Source: Stictocephala bisonia (taxonomy: Eukaryota > Arthropoda > Insecta > Hemiptera > Membracidae). Taken from it: a stretch of 64,000 nt of DNA. Positions within the stretch are counted from its first letter, which is position 1. The number at the start of each line of letters is the position of its first letter. Where the stretch lies: positions 46,001 to 110,000 of the forward strand of contig JAQJVL010001105.1 of assembly GCA_035578905.1 (NCBI GenBank), given 5' to 3'. This document shows, piece by piece, positions 1 through 10,640 of this stretch. The translations under genes were made by a program, and so were the position numbers. The notes below the pieces were generated by a model. That model worked only from the letters and a program-made list of their open reading frames with translations. It was not told where the DNA came from and searched no databases.

Positions 1-354
1 CAAAAAATACATTACCTTGAGTAAATGTGGTGGTCATACTAAGTGCTGTGATATACATGGATCCTTTTATACAACCACATGCATCCCCTAAAATCACATT
101 TTGTACACCAAGTAGCAATATTACTATGATATTTGTATGGATATAGTACTTATTGACGGTAATTCATTTTTTTAACTACCCTAACTTATTGAACGCTATT
201 TATTTAATGTTGGCCATTAGGAGAAAAGTTGGCAATAGCACATCTTATTTAAATATATCTATCAGAGTATAAAATCAAGAAAAATAAAGTAAGTAAATAT
301 AATATACATTCTCCCCATAAAACTTAAACACAAACAACATGACTCATACTATCC
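1..354. other. AT-rich non-coding, nothing recognised
   Basis: No open frame of note, RNA gene or mobile-element end could be seen here. Confidence 0.5.
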
Positions 355-379
355 TTAGATGTTATTTTATACCTGCCTT

Positions 380-470
380 ATACGTACAATGGTATTGACC
401 CACCCACCCACCCATACACATAAGTTGTTTTGACCCAACCGCCTTCCCATACACGTACAGTGGTTTTCAG
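380..470. repeat. Degenerate copies of the dispersed 36-bp minisatellite
   Basis: About two and a half diverged units of a motif built on CCCACCCRCCCA followed by ATACACGTACAGTGGT. The same motif is tandem at 31145-31325 and recurs near 38340, 45050-45960, 48060 and 48620, in both orientations. It directly abuts the dispersed repeat that starts near 473. Confidence 0.6.
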
Positions 471-472
471 AA

Positions 473-930
473 ATGTTCTATGACGTCACTTGTAAAATTG
501 AAATCTTGTACATCATGTTTACAAAGAATAAAACATTTGATGCCATTAGTGACGTTCCATCTTTTCAAGGGGACGGCCCAAGTGGAGGTTTTTTTAACGT
601 GGAGCCCATGGAAATCTTTAATATAATCCTAGTTGAGTTTGGTGTTCAATTAAGGGTCTATTCAATAGAAATTAATTGCCGCAAACCAGACTTCAAAAGG
701 TCTATCCTTTCCTGATTAGTGGTAATTTGAATTTCGAAGTAACTATTTTGATTAATATTATTTCTCCACTATTTAATGATTTTTAGTATATTATTCTGAT
801 GAAAATTGTACTTTATAGAACATAATAACAAAAAAAATTTAATTATCAAATTATATATGGAAAAAATAAAGTTGTCGTGAAAGCATAGAAAATATAGAAA
901 CGCTTTCACAACAACTTTATTTTTTGCTCT
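473..930 (+). mobile_element. MITE-like dispersed repeat, copy 1 (partner at 49145-49605)
   Basis: This block aligns along its length with 49175-49600. Shared stretches include CATCTTTTCAAGGGG, ACTTTATRGAACA and CGCTTTCACAA. The other copy has inverted ends containing CAGGG and CGCTTTCACAA, so this is probably a non-autonomous DNA transposon whose left end is replaced here by minisatellite. The 80-codon open frame at 473-715 is disrupted in the other copy and has no known domain, so I do not call it a gene. The right end (about 860-925) forms a hairpin around GTGAAAGC and GCTTTCAC. Confidence 0.5.
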
Positions 931-2905
931 GTGAACTACAACAGCCTTATAACTGTTTAGGTTGCCACTTTATGATCACATTCTATTTGATACTAACAAT
1001 CCAGACTATCATAAAACACTCTTTAGACAAAGTACACATTTTCGACGTATTTTGAAAGAATAGACGTATGCATCGGTACTTTAGACAGCAGATGGGGCAA
1101 ACCCGTGTTTACGTAAAAACAAAGTAACTATGTGTCTGAACTGAAACTCCAGTCACTTATAATTGTTGTGCTGTGTTTGTTTTATTTTACCAAGCTACGT
1201 CTTTAGTATGTACCACATCTGATTTTATAGGACTAAGATTTATTAATAATTGGTAAGTCATCTTCAAAAGTTCCAAAGATAACTGGAATGCAGGGTAATT
1301 TAACCTTAAAGAACTATTTACTATGTACTGGATGGTAAGAATTGTTTGCTTTATTTTCAAGAAATTTTTCTAAAATTAAAATAAAAAGATTTCATTTCTT
1401 CAATAACTGTACTTCTTTATTACTACAATACTTATTTTAATAGAAAATAAAAATGCAAACTATTTTTAAAAGAAAATTTATAAATAAATGAAATATATTT
1501 GTATAATTATAATAAATTCAGATTCTTCTTTGTTATTATATAATATATTGTTTTACTATAGGCCTAATACAAAATGAGTTGGTCCTGTCCTCAGTATCTG
1601 TGAACAGAAAAAAAATAAACATAATAGACTGACTTTTGAATCAAACTACTGAATGAGTATCTTACTAGTTCAAACAAGGAACATTACTGAAGTTATGCTC
1701 AAATATACACACTTCATTTATGTACTGTACTATATAAAGAGCATCCATCATGCAAGACTCTGAAAAAACGAACCTTTAAGGCAATTTTACATTAAAGGCA
1801 GCCTGCCTCAAGACCGTTATCCCCTCACAATGTCCCGTTTGGCTAACATTGTAATATATGTAAGATTGACCTGAGTTTACTCTGCTGCTGACAGTTTTAA
1901 GATATATTTCAAAACGTTCTATGACAAAAGTTTATTTTTTTCCTTTTCCATTAATATTAGGGCTAGCTTACTTCAAAATAATAAATTTAGAACATTGTCC
2001 TATGCCCTTGTTTAAACTAAGTATTGTAGTAGGTTAGGCCATTTGAAACACATATTCTCAGAATCTTTTACGTACATGTTTAATGGTTAATAACCTAATT
2101 TCTCAATTTATTCTCGCACCAGCATCTATTTTAGTCGCACAATTTTGTTAATTTCGTAATATAATTAACATAATTTAGTAAAAAAGATAGTATATTTTAA
2201 ACATACGTGATAATTATTTGAAACAAGTAGCCATTTTAACTGGAGAAAAAATTAGGCATTAATATCAATAATTATTTCTTGAAAATTATGAAAATATAAC
2301 TGAGGAATCAGTTTTAAAGCAACTACATATTCAATCAATTAAGTGTAAAACACAGATAATGCAAATCATCTGCTTCGATATAGTTGTTTACCAAAATATC
2401 ACTCACAAATAGTGGTTAGTAATCAACTGTACTATTTAAAGTCTATGTACAAAACAGTCACTTAGTATTTGAGTTTAGTTGAAATTTTCACATTTGAAGA
2501 AAATCATGAACAGAGTTTTGTCTTCAGCGATAAGAATGGGGTTATTAAATCCTTATTATTATCATCAACATAATCCTGCTCTCTCCACACACAAAGTTGA
2601 GAGATTTTGCCCTGTGTCATTGTCTTTTATGTAGTATTTAAAATTATGCACAAAATCTGTAATGTGAACAGTCACTATTTTGTTGTTAAATATAACAATA
2701 TATATTTTAAATATAAAATAATATAGTACTTAAAAGTGTTTATACATATTGGAGTACATTTTTATACCAAAATGATCAATTCACCAGATTATAGTTTGTT
2801 ATTAATTTTATCCCATGGAGTATTATAACTACGTACATATGTATATTTTAGTTACATCAACATTATTATAGTTAGTGAAGTTGAGAGTTGATATTGGTCA
2901 CTTAG
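931..2905. other. AT-rich non-coding, nothing recognised
   Basis: About 2 kb with many stops in all frames and no repeat or element end that I could support. Confidence 0.5.
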
Positions 2906-2954
2906 TAATATGTTCAAATTATATAATTTACAATAAAACCAATATATTTTTAAT

Positions 2955-3000
2955 TTTTAACTAGGCCTTTCGCCAGCAAAGCTGGCATCATCAGGCAACA
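2955..3000 (-). ncRNA. Hammerhead ribozyme-like motif, PLE-A left copy
   Basis: Read on the minus strand: CTGATGA (2988-2994), one unpaired T, helix II GCCAGC/GCTGGC with loop TTT (2972-2986), GAA (2969-2971), self-complementary hexamer AGGCCT (2963-2968), then A at the cleavage position (2962). Helix I is weak (G-C, U-G, mismatch, A-U). Hammerhead ribozymes are established in Penelope-like elements. The sequence fits, but cleavage activity is not shown by sequence alone. Confidence 0.65.
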
Positions 3001-3005
3001 CAACT

Positions 3006-3098
3006 TTATTTGTAAACAAACAAGACAATAATTAGTTCTGAAAACAGATGTAAATAATTTAAAGAATATAAGTATAAGTATATTGTAAACAATGTATA

Positions 3099-3141
<43 letters not shown>

Positions 3142-4187
3142 AGTGTATAATTTTTAATAAAATAAGTTGATAATAAACAAGAATTTTGAATAGGTCCATT
3201 TTCATTGTTCATTAAAGATGAATTACTCTTGTTTATAAAATATGTTTCCCAGGCATTCAAGTATTTAGAAGATGAAACTGATTTTATTATTTTTGAATTT
3301 TCTTTGCTAATATTGTGATTTGTTGTCAAACAATGTCTAGCAACTGCTGACTTTTCTTCTCTGTTAAATTTAATGTGTGAAAAATGTTCTTTGAATCTTA
3401 TTTTCAAATTTCTTTTGGTTTGTCCTATGTATTTTTCTTTGCAGTTATCACAGTTAATTTCATAGATTCCTGATAGATTTTCATTTTTAATTTTGTCTTT
3501 AGGGTTATTCAGTTTGTTTTTTAATTTGTTTTTAGTTTTGAATGTAGGTTTGATATTTGAATTTTTCTTGAATGAGTGTTGAATGGTTCTTGACAATTTT
3601 GTGTTAAATGTAAAACTTGCCCAATAATTTTCTTCTTTTTCTTTTATTTCTTTTAATGTAGTCCTTGATCTTTTAATTTGTTTTTTAACAGACTTTTTTA
3701 AAATATTATCAATTAGTATAGGATCATATCCATTGTAAACAGCAATATTTTTGATATAGGAAAGTTCTTTTTCAAAATTGTCCTCATTCAAAGGCGTGTT
3801 TAATAATCTATAAATCATGTTGTTGAATGCTGCTCTTTTTTGAGTTGGTGGATGATATGAGTCATTGGTGATGAATCTGTTGGTGTGAGTTGGTTTTCTA
3901 TATATGTTAAAATCAAGATTTTGAGAAATTTCATTTCTTGAAACTAAAATATCTAAAAATGGTAATTTTGAATTCGATTCAGATTCATAAGTAAATTTTA
4001 TTGTTGTGTAAAAAGAGTTCAATTGACTAAGAAAGTTATTTAAATTTTGATTTGTGTTAAATATTGCAAATATATCATCCACATATCTAAACCAATATTG
4101 GGGAAAATATGGTAAAGTTTCTTTGGCTTTTATTTCAAAATTACTCATAAATAGATTTGCCACAAAACATGATAATGGATTTCCCAT
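3006..4187 (-). CDS. Penelope-like RT/GIY-YIG protein, 5'-truncated, left PLE-A copy
   Basis: The frame encodes the C-terminal half of a Penelope-like protein. It has the reverse-transcriptase block with MGNPLS and the catalytic YVDD (residues 35-38), then LPFLDIL, a basic linker, and the GIY-YIG endonuclease (GIY 240-242, YIG 253-255, Arg264, Glu314). A Cys246/Cys249/His285/His291 arrangement fits the zinc motif of these nucleases. The protein would nick DNA and reverse-transcribe element RNA in the nucleus. The RT lacks its N-terminal motifs, including the first catalytic Asp, so it cannot work alone; the Met is internal, not a true start. Compared with the right copy it has Tyr for Ser at residue 111 and Gln where the other has its stop, so it runs on 60 residues through the 3' UTR and TA repeat, giving 393 aa. 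Confidence 0.85.
3104..3139. repeat. (TA)n microsatellite in PLE-A left arm
   Basis: Uninterrupted TA run of about 36 bp in the element 3' UTR. The matching run in the right arm (5265-5278) is much shorter, which is the largest difference between the two arms. Confidence 0.95.
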
Positions 4188-4196
4188 AGCAGTACC

Positions 4197-4207
4197 TTCT
4201 GTTTTAT
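4197..4207. other. Palindrome centre of PLE-A
   Basis: Eleven-base spacer TTCTGTTTTAT between AGTACC (ending 4196) and GGTACT (from 4208). On the minus strand it reads on in the reverse-transcriptase frame, so it is element sequence from the left copy and marks where the right copy is five-prime truncated. Confidence 0.85.
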
Positions 4208-4216
4208 GGTACTGCT

Positions 4217-5218
4217 ATGGGAAATCCATTATCATGTTTTGTGGCAAATCTATTTATGAGTAATTTTGAAATAAAAGCCAAAGAAACTTTACCATATTTT
4301 CCCCAATATTGGTTTAGATATGTGGATGATATATTTGCAATATTTAACACAAATCAAAATTTAAATAACTTTCTTAGTCAATTGAACTCTTTTTACACAA
4401 CAATAAAATTTACTTATGAATCTGAATCGAATTCAAAATTACCATTTTTAGATATTTTAGTTTCAAGAAATGAAATTTCTCAAAATCTTGATTTTAACAT
4501 ATATAGAAAACCAACTCACACCAACAGATTCATCACCAATGACTCATCTCATCCACCAACTCAAAAAAGAGCAGCATTCAACAACATGATTTATAGATTA
4601 TTAAACACGCCTTTGAATGAGGACAATTTTGAAAAAGAACTTTCCTATATCAAAAATATTGCTGTTTACAATGGATATGATCCTATACTAATTGATAATA
4701 TTTTAAAAAAGTCTGTTAAAAAACAAATTAAAAGATCAAGGACTACATTAAAAGAAATAAAAGAAAAAGAAGAAAATTATTGGGCAAGTTTTACATTTAA
4801 CACAAAATTGTCAAGAACCATTCAACACTCATTCAAGAAAAATTCAAATATCAAACCTACATTCAAAACTAAAAACAAATTAAAAAACAAACTGAATAAC
4901 CCTAAAGACAAAATTAAAAATGAAAATCTATCAGGAATCTATGAAATTAACTGTGATAACTGCAAAGAAAAATACATAGGACAAACCAAAAGAAATTTGA
5001 AAATAAGATTCAAAGAACATTTTTCACACATTAAATTTAACAGAGAAGAAAAGTCAGCAGTTGCTAGACATTGTTTGACAACAAATCACAATATTAGCAA
5101 AGAAAATTCAAAAATAATAAAATCAGTTTCATCTTCTAAATACTTGAATGCCTGGGAAACATATTTTATAAACAAGAGTAATTCATCTTTAATGAACAAT
5201 GAAAATGGACCTATTTAA
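4217..5218 (+). CDS. Penelope-like RT/GIY-YIG protein, 5'-truncated, right PLE-A copy
   Basis: 333 residues with the same layout as the left copy: the MGNPLS block at the N-terminus, YVDD at 35-38, LPFLDIL near 75-81, a lysine-rich linker from about 165 to 235, and the GIY-YIG nuclease from 240, with Arg264, Glu314 and a Cys-Cys-His-His zinc motif. It ends at a TAA where the left copy has CAA. The frame is open to the palindrome centre, so the true N-terminus (about half of the RT) is missing. The YVDD and nuclease residues look intact, which suggests a young insertion, but the truncation makes the copy non-autonomous. Confidence 0.87.
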   Translation: MGNPLSCFVANLFMSNFEIKAKETLPYFPQYWFRYVDDIFAIFNTNQNLNNFLSQLNSFYTTIKFTYESESNSKLPFLDILVSRNEISQNLDFNIYRKPTHTNRFITNDSSHPPTQKRAAFNNMIYRLLNTPLNEDNFEKELSYIKNIAVYNGYDPILIDNILKKSVKKQIKRSRTTLKEIKEKEENYWASFTFNTKLSRTIQHSFKKNSNIKPTFKTKNKLKNKLNNPKDKIKNENLSGIYEINCDNCKEKYIGQTKRNLKIRFKEHFSHIKFNREEKSAVARHCLTTNHNISKENSKIIKSVSSSKYLNAWETYFINKSNSSLMNNENGPI

Positions 5219-5382
5219 AATTCTTGTTTATTATCAACTTATTTTATTAAAAATTATACACTCTTATATATATATATACACATTATACATTGTTTACAAT
5301 ATATTTATACTTATATTCTTTAAATTATTTACATCTGTTTTCAGAACTAATTATTGTCTTGTTTGTTTACAAATAAATTTGT

Positions 5383-5425
5383 GTTGCCTGATGATGCCAG
5401 CTTTGCTGGTGAAAGGCCTAGTTAA
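5383..5425 (+). ncRNA. Hammerhead ribozyme-like motif, PLE-A right copy
   Basis: CTGATGA (5388-5394), one unpaired T (5395), helix II GCCAGC/GCTGGT with loop TTT (5396-5410, one G-U closing pair), GAA (5411-5413), hexamer AGGCCT (5414-5419), A at the cleavage site (5420). It lies in the 3' UTR of the right copy. The C-to-T change in helix II relative to the left copy keeps pairing as G-U. Confidence 0.65.
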
Positions 5426-5476
5426 AAATTAAAAATATGTTGGTTTTATTGTAAATTATATAATTTGAACATATTA

Positions 5477-6224
5477 TTTTAGTTATTGTTTTGTGCTTTA
5501 TATGTGACTATCTGTAACCACCCGCTTCACCGGTCATAATATTAATTTTAAATATATAATCGAAATGTGTCGCAAGTTTTCAGTTTACAATGTATCCAAT
5601 GTATATCCAATTTAGATCAGCTGATGTTATGTATAGTTAATTTAATACTACTGTACTTAAATATTTTTAGTTTTAAAAGTTTAGCCTTCCACATTTTTAT
5701 ACAGTTTGTTTTTATATAAGATATGTTAATAAAATAAATAAATCAAGTAACATAGCTTAAAAAATACAATGAGAATTTTTTAGTCCTGCGTTCGGAGAGG
5801 AAAATCCTTTACTAGAGAGCCTGTAAGGGCGAAGATAAACATTTGTGCACAATTTTGACTAAATTGGACATACGGTTTTGGAGAAATTGTGATGAGTGGT
5901 AAATGGCTTTTATATGTATATAAATTGGAACCTTGTAGACAAATAACATATTTGTTTATAACGTTTTCGTATAAGCCGAAATGCGTCGAAATTGTAGCAA
6001 CACTAAGATATGTAAAATATAAACATGGTATTTTATTAAACAAACATTCTAATAACATCTCCTAAGACAAACTTTGCAGTAAACTGAATGCTCAAGAAAG
6101 TTATTGGTCGTACTCATTTGATATAGTTATATGAATATTGTATTTACAGTACAAAGTTTCGTTACAATAAAGATAAAAGCTCAGCGCCTTCAAACTATCT
6201 GATACTCTACACGTCATACATTGT
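5477..6224. other. AT-rich non-coding, nothing recognised
   Basis: No supported gene or element. A 92-codon minus-strand open frame near 5780-6058 has no recognisable domain or repeat in the window and is probably chance. Confidence 0.45.
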
Positions 6225-6385
6225 TGGTCGGCGACTAGGCTGCGCGGAGGGGGGAAGAGGAAGGCCGCGACCTTGCTTGGAATGCGGAAATCTCGTAACT
6301 AGGTCATCAGGCCGATGGTTATCAGTCGTTTAAAGAGATTTAAATGTCCGCACTCCACTACAGCTTAAAGTAACGAACCGTTCTA
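6225..6385. repeat. Dispersed repeat block, inverted copy of 11415-11560
   Basis: GC-richer than its surroundings. It matches the reverse complement of 11415-11560 over GAGGAAGGCCGCG, TTGGAATG, ATCAGTC and TTTAAA segments in the same order. The other copy lies inside the hAT-like element at 10641-11946, so this is probably a fragment of the same family. Confidence 0.6.
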
Positions 6386-7670
6386 TTTTGAATGATGTTT
6401 CTTTCTGATTTTACGACTCTGCTGGTCACTCCGACATTGCAAAAAAAATTAACGACTGAATTATGTTCCCTACTTTGTACCAAAAGTTGATGTGAAGATA
6501 TTCTGGCCAATAGGAGGCAGATGTCACCTCATTTTCTTAATCCAGTTTCCTTTAGTGGCTTTAGCATCTATAAAATGCTTGATAGAATGAGAAAACTAAC
6601 AATTCCTTTTCACTTGTTAGTGAAGATGGGACACTAGCTGATATGCCTAAGATACAAATTTATAGGCCTATTATAAAATGAAACATTTTTTAAAACAACC
6701 TGTCTTGCTCGAGTGGGCTTCATTATAAAATGTTGTTTTTTGTCTATTGATTTTTCTAATAATGATGGATCTGAACATTAAAACGTCATATTACAGAAAA
6801 AAACTTATGATTCTAGTAAATGTTCGTAAAACTTCCAAAATCATGTAAAGCAAGGGATTGAAAAGAAATGTTTTATTTAAGCCTTCAACATTTCAATAAT
6901 GATGTAAGTAATGAATCAAGAAATAAGACATGTATTTCATTAATTCAAAAACAATGACTATTTATTGAAAGATATAACAAAATCACACCAAAAACGAAAT
7001 AAAATAATTGTACTACTAATATTAAAGGTGTCAATGAATTAAGGCCCACTAACAAATTCACGAAAATCTAACACATAAATCAGAAGAATAAACGGTAAAG
7101 TCAACATAACAAGTTTATTTGTGTCCAGTTTATATTTAAAATGTACTTATAAAAGATATAGCAAGTAATAAGAAATAATAAAAAAACATTGTTTTCAAAT
7201 TTTCGGGAGTATTACTTCTAGACACAAGTCTCCATGGGCCAGTATTCCTTCTGGACAAGTTTTGGAAGTTGTGAATGTGTCGTACTATAAGTTTGTTCAC
7301 AAGTAAAGGGCGTGTGTCGTGTCTTAGGTATTATGTTTATCAATGTCAAGTGTAGACGTACGGAGAGCAGCTCAGCTGATATTAACATGAATTTTTGCTG
7401 GAATCTGATAAGAAACCTATTTTTATTATGCTGTTCATTTCCAATAGAGGTCAATTAATTCCAAGCTGTTTTTCTGTTTTATTATTGTACATTTATTAGG
7501 GAAAGCATTAATTTATTCATTTAGTCGACTACACAATTATGCTTCATAAACTTATACAAATTGGCATTATAGGTAGGTTATATAACGTTTTTGAGGATTA
7601 TTTAAAAAATATAGAGATGTATGTTGATATAGGAACTTGTATAAGCTCTCTAATATAACAAACATGTAGA
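6386..7670. other. AT-rich non-coding, nothing recognised
   Basis: No element ends or domains seen. A 78-codon minus-strand frame at 7218-7454 is not recognisable. Confidence 0.45.
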
Positions 7671-7678
7671 TTATAATT

Positions 7679-7810
7679 CAAGACAGCATATTTGCTCCCA
7701 CTTTGTTTAACATCTACTTTAATGATTTGGCTGGATGTAAAATTGTTCCAATATGCAGATGATATTGTATTATACTTGTCTCATTATGACATAGCTTTGG
7801 CCCTACCATT
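7679..7810 (+). pseudogene. Reverse transcriptase scrap of a non-LTR retrotransposon
   Basis: In one frame 7679-7744 reads QDSIFAPTLFNIYFNDL, which matches the block before the catalytic motif of LINE reverse transcriptases (usually PQGSVL-P-LFNIYINDL). After a one-base shift near 7745 the frame continues as QYADDIVLY, the YADD catalytic block. Flanking sequence does not extend the homology. The piece is about 45 codons, frameshifted and non-functional. The clade cannot be told from this fragment. Confidence 0.7.
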
Positions 7811-8274
7811 AATACTAAAAATTTTCAATATATTATATAAGTATTTCTTCAATAACCATGGCCAAAAGCCTCATGATACACATGACATCATAGCTCGAGT
7901 ATTTCATTTGAAAGTAAGAAAACTTATTAATCTTTTAACTAAAGGTTCAATTTTTGGCCTAAGTACACAAACGCATAGATGTGTTACGATGTCTGGATTT
8001 GATCACGATTAAACAAAATGTATAAATACAGATTGACACCCGTGACTAAAATTATATCTCTCTTAATGTACCTACGTAGGAGGCAACAAACATATTGAAC
8101 GAAATGGACATCGAGCTCAACAGTGTTGTTTTACAGTAAATCCTACTTAGAGAGGGAGCAAAGTAGGGCAATTATGGCTGTATGCAAATTAATATTATAA
8201 TCTTGCTATTTCAATCAGACTTTTCTTGTTGTTTACAAACTTTGATTTTCTAAATAATCTGAAAGTCTACTTTT

Positions 8275-8345
8275 AGAGGCTGTTAAGTACAGCAATTGAC
8301 TCTAAATCAATGAAATGTCGGGGTTCTAGCCATGTTTACATGTGT
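8275..8345 (+). pseudogene. Possible tRNA-derived remnant
   Basis: An anticodon-arm-like TTGA-CTCTAAA-TCAA hairpin (loop of seven, would-be anticodon CTA) sits downstream of GGCTGTTAAG and upstream of GGGGTTCTAGCC, in the order D arm, anticodon arm, T arm. No acceptor stem closes convincingly. It could be an old tRNA-derived SINE head or coincidence. Confidence 0.25.
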
Positions 8346-8719
8346 TAAAATTAAATTTAAAATTGTCTGATTGAAATTAGTTTATTATCTTAAATAAAAA
8401 AGGCTCAAAACGTAGACAAATCTGTAAGTCTACTTTTTGAGGGCACAAATGAACGATACATAGTATTGCATATTACCTATTTTACTATAGTAAGATCAAT
8501 TACATATATATTAATCGTTTTCTATATCTAATAATATATTTAATTACCTCTTAACTACATAATTTATTAATGTATTTATCAACCAATTTATTTACCGTTC
8601 ATATTATGTTTTGTAGGAAGAAGTAATAAAAACAGTGTTAGTAAAACCTATAAACTACATAATATGCCCAAAAAATATGCCTCTCAAAGTTAAAATGCAA
8701 CTTAAAAATAATAATTTAA

Positions 8720-10115
8720 CCCTCCACGTGCAAACCTCGGTCGGAGTTTTACCCTGTGCAAACCTCGGTCGGAGTTACACCCTGTGCACACCTCGGTCGG
8801 AGTTACATCCTGTGCAAACCTCGGTCGGAGTTACACCCTGTGCACACCTCGGTCGGAGTTACATCCTGTGCACACCTCGGTCGGAGTTACATCCTGTGTA
8901 CACCTCGGTCGGAGTTACACACTGTGCACACCTCGGTCGGAGTTACATCCTGTGTACACCTCGGTCGGAGTTACATCCTGTGCACACCTCTGTCGGAGTT
9001 ACATCCTGTGTACACCTCGGTCGGAGTTACACACTGTGCACACCTCGATCGGAGTTACATCCTGTGTACACCTCGGTCGGAGTTACATCCTGTGCACACC
9101 TCGGTCGGAGTTACATCCTGTGTACACCTCGGTCGGAGTTACACACTGTGCACACCTCGATCGGAGTTACATCCTGTGTACACCTCGGTCGGAGTTACAT
9201 CCTGTGCACACCTCGGTCGAAGGTACATCCTGTGCACACCTTGGTCGGAGTTACACACTGTGCACACCTCGGTCGGAGTTACACCCTGTGCACACCTTGG
9301 TCGGAATTACACACTGTGCACACCTCGGTCGGAGTTACACCCTGTGCACACCTTGGTCGGAGTTACACCCTATGCACACCTCGGTCGGAGTTACACCCTG
9401 TGCACTCCTTGGTCGGAGTTACACCCTGTGCACACCTTGGTCGGAGTTACACCCTGTGCACACCTTGGTCATAGTTACACCTTGTGCACACCTTGGTCAC
9501 AGTTACACCTGTATACACCTCGGTTGGAGTTACACCCTGATCACACCTCATTCGGAGTTACACCCTGTGCACACCTCGTTCGGAGTTACACCCTGTTCAC
9601 ACCTTGGTCGTAGATACACCATGTGCACACCTCGGTCGGAGATACACCATGTGCACACCTCGGTCGGAGATACACCATGTGCACACCTCGGTCGGAGTTA
9701 CACCCTGTGCACACCTCGGTGGAGTTACACCCTGTGCACACCTCAGTGGAGTTACACCCTGTGCACACCTCGGTCGGAGTTAACCCTGTGTACACCTCGG
9801 TTGGAGTTACACCTGTGTACACCTCGGTGGAGTTACACCCTGTGCACACCTCGGTCGGAGATACACCCTGTGCACACCTCGGTCGGAGTTACACATGTGT
9901 ACACCTCGGTTGGAGTTACACCCTGATCACACCTCGATCGGAGTTACACCCTGTGCACACCTCAGTCGGAGTTACACCCTGTGCACACCTCGGTGGAGAT
10001 ACACCCTGTGCACACCTCGGTCGGAGTTTCACCCTATGCACACCTCGGTGGAGTTACACCCTGTGCACACATCGGTCGGAGTTACACCCTATGCTCACCT
10101 CGGGCCCAGGGACCC
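8720..10115. repeat. 28-bp minisatellite, about 50 units
   Basis: Tandem units of ACCTCGGTCGGAGTTACACC followed by CTGTGCAC, 28 bp each, with scattered substitutions and some shorter units (25-26 bp) towards the right. The array starts directly after the piggyBac-like terminal bases. It ends in GGGCCCAGGGACCC (10102-10115), the subterminal palindrome also seen at 12145-12159, so the units look like expanded transposon-end sequence. Because 28 is not a multiple of three and units lack stops, long open frames exist in all three plus-strand frames with a 28-residue period. These are by-products, not genes. Confidence 0.93.
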
Positions 10116-10640
10116 ATTTTTTCTTTCTTTTTTAAACACAGAAACAGTACTTAAACTGTAATGTTATCATATTAATTTTTGGTTTATAATATCTACTTTA
10201 AGAATATTTAGTTATTTTTTTTACCATTCATAGATTTATAGGTAAAATAAATCTTATAATTCAAAAACTTTATAAATTAATGTTTATTTTTTATAAAACA
10301 TATTAAAATACTTTTTGATACATTTAAGTTTTGTATATATTCTTATTAAAACATGTTTAAACCATTATTTGTGAGAAAATGAATTTTTAAATCAGTTTTT
10401 GAAAAAATAACTTTAATACGAGTAAGAAGTCATAGGCCAAAATGTTAACCAAACAAGCATTGGTCATGATAATGAATTTCAATGTACTTGTTTTGCAGTT
10501 AATCCTCACAACGCACACGCATATTTGCCCTATGATCATCACAAAAGGCAATAAACACTTATTACAACATTTTTAGTTGTTATGTCCATTGGCCTGCAAA
10601 GGGAACACCGCTTCCGCTTTGATCGCTCAAGACGTGCATT

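Larger units (their letters stand above)
2906..5476. mobile_element. PLE-A: palindromic pair of truncated Penelope-like elements
   Basis: Two copies of the same Penelope-like 3' portion face each other. The left arm is 2906-4196 and the right arm 4208-5476, separated by an 11-bp spacer at 4197-4207. Apart from a shorter TA run in the right arm I count only a handful of substitutions, so the arms are roughly 99.5% identical. Each arm carries the end of the reverse transcriptase, the GIY-YIG nuclease, a 3' UTR and a hammerhead-like motif at its outer end. Read on the minus strand, the spacer continues the reverse-transcriptase frame (Lys-Thr-Glu before Gly-Thr-Ala-Met-Gly), so it belongs to the left copy, which starts 11 bases further upstream than the right copy. 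No clear target duplication was found. An inverted extra 3' copy is a known habit of Penelope elements, but one this long and this identical is striking. Confidence 0.85.

Noticed and set aside
4054..4263. 69-codon plus-strand frame across the PLE-A centre
   Set aside because: Antisense of the left Penelope frame.
3006..5218. A complete, active Penelope element
   Set aside because: Both copies begin inside the reverse transcriptase; the first catalytic motif and N-terminus are absent.
8720..10115. CRISPR-like array of about 28-bp repeats
   Set aside because: Units are contiguous with no spacers, and all surrounding coding sequence is eukaryotic transposon.
8635..10161. Long overlapping open frames of 88-380 codons
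   Set aside because: They are translations of the 28-bp minisatellite in three frames; no domain, no shared start and unit-length changes that shift the frame.
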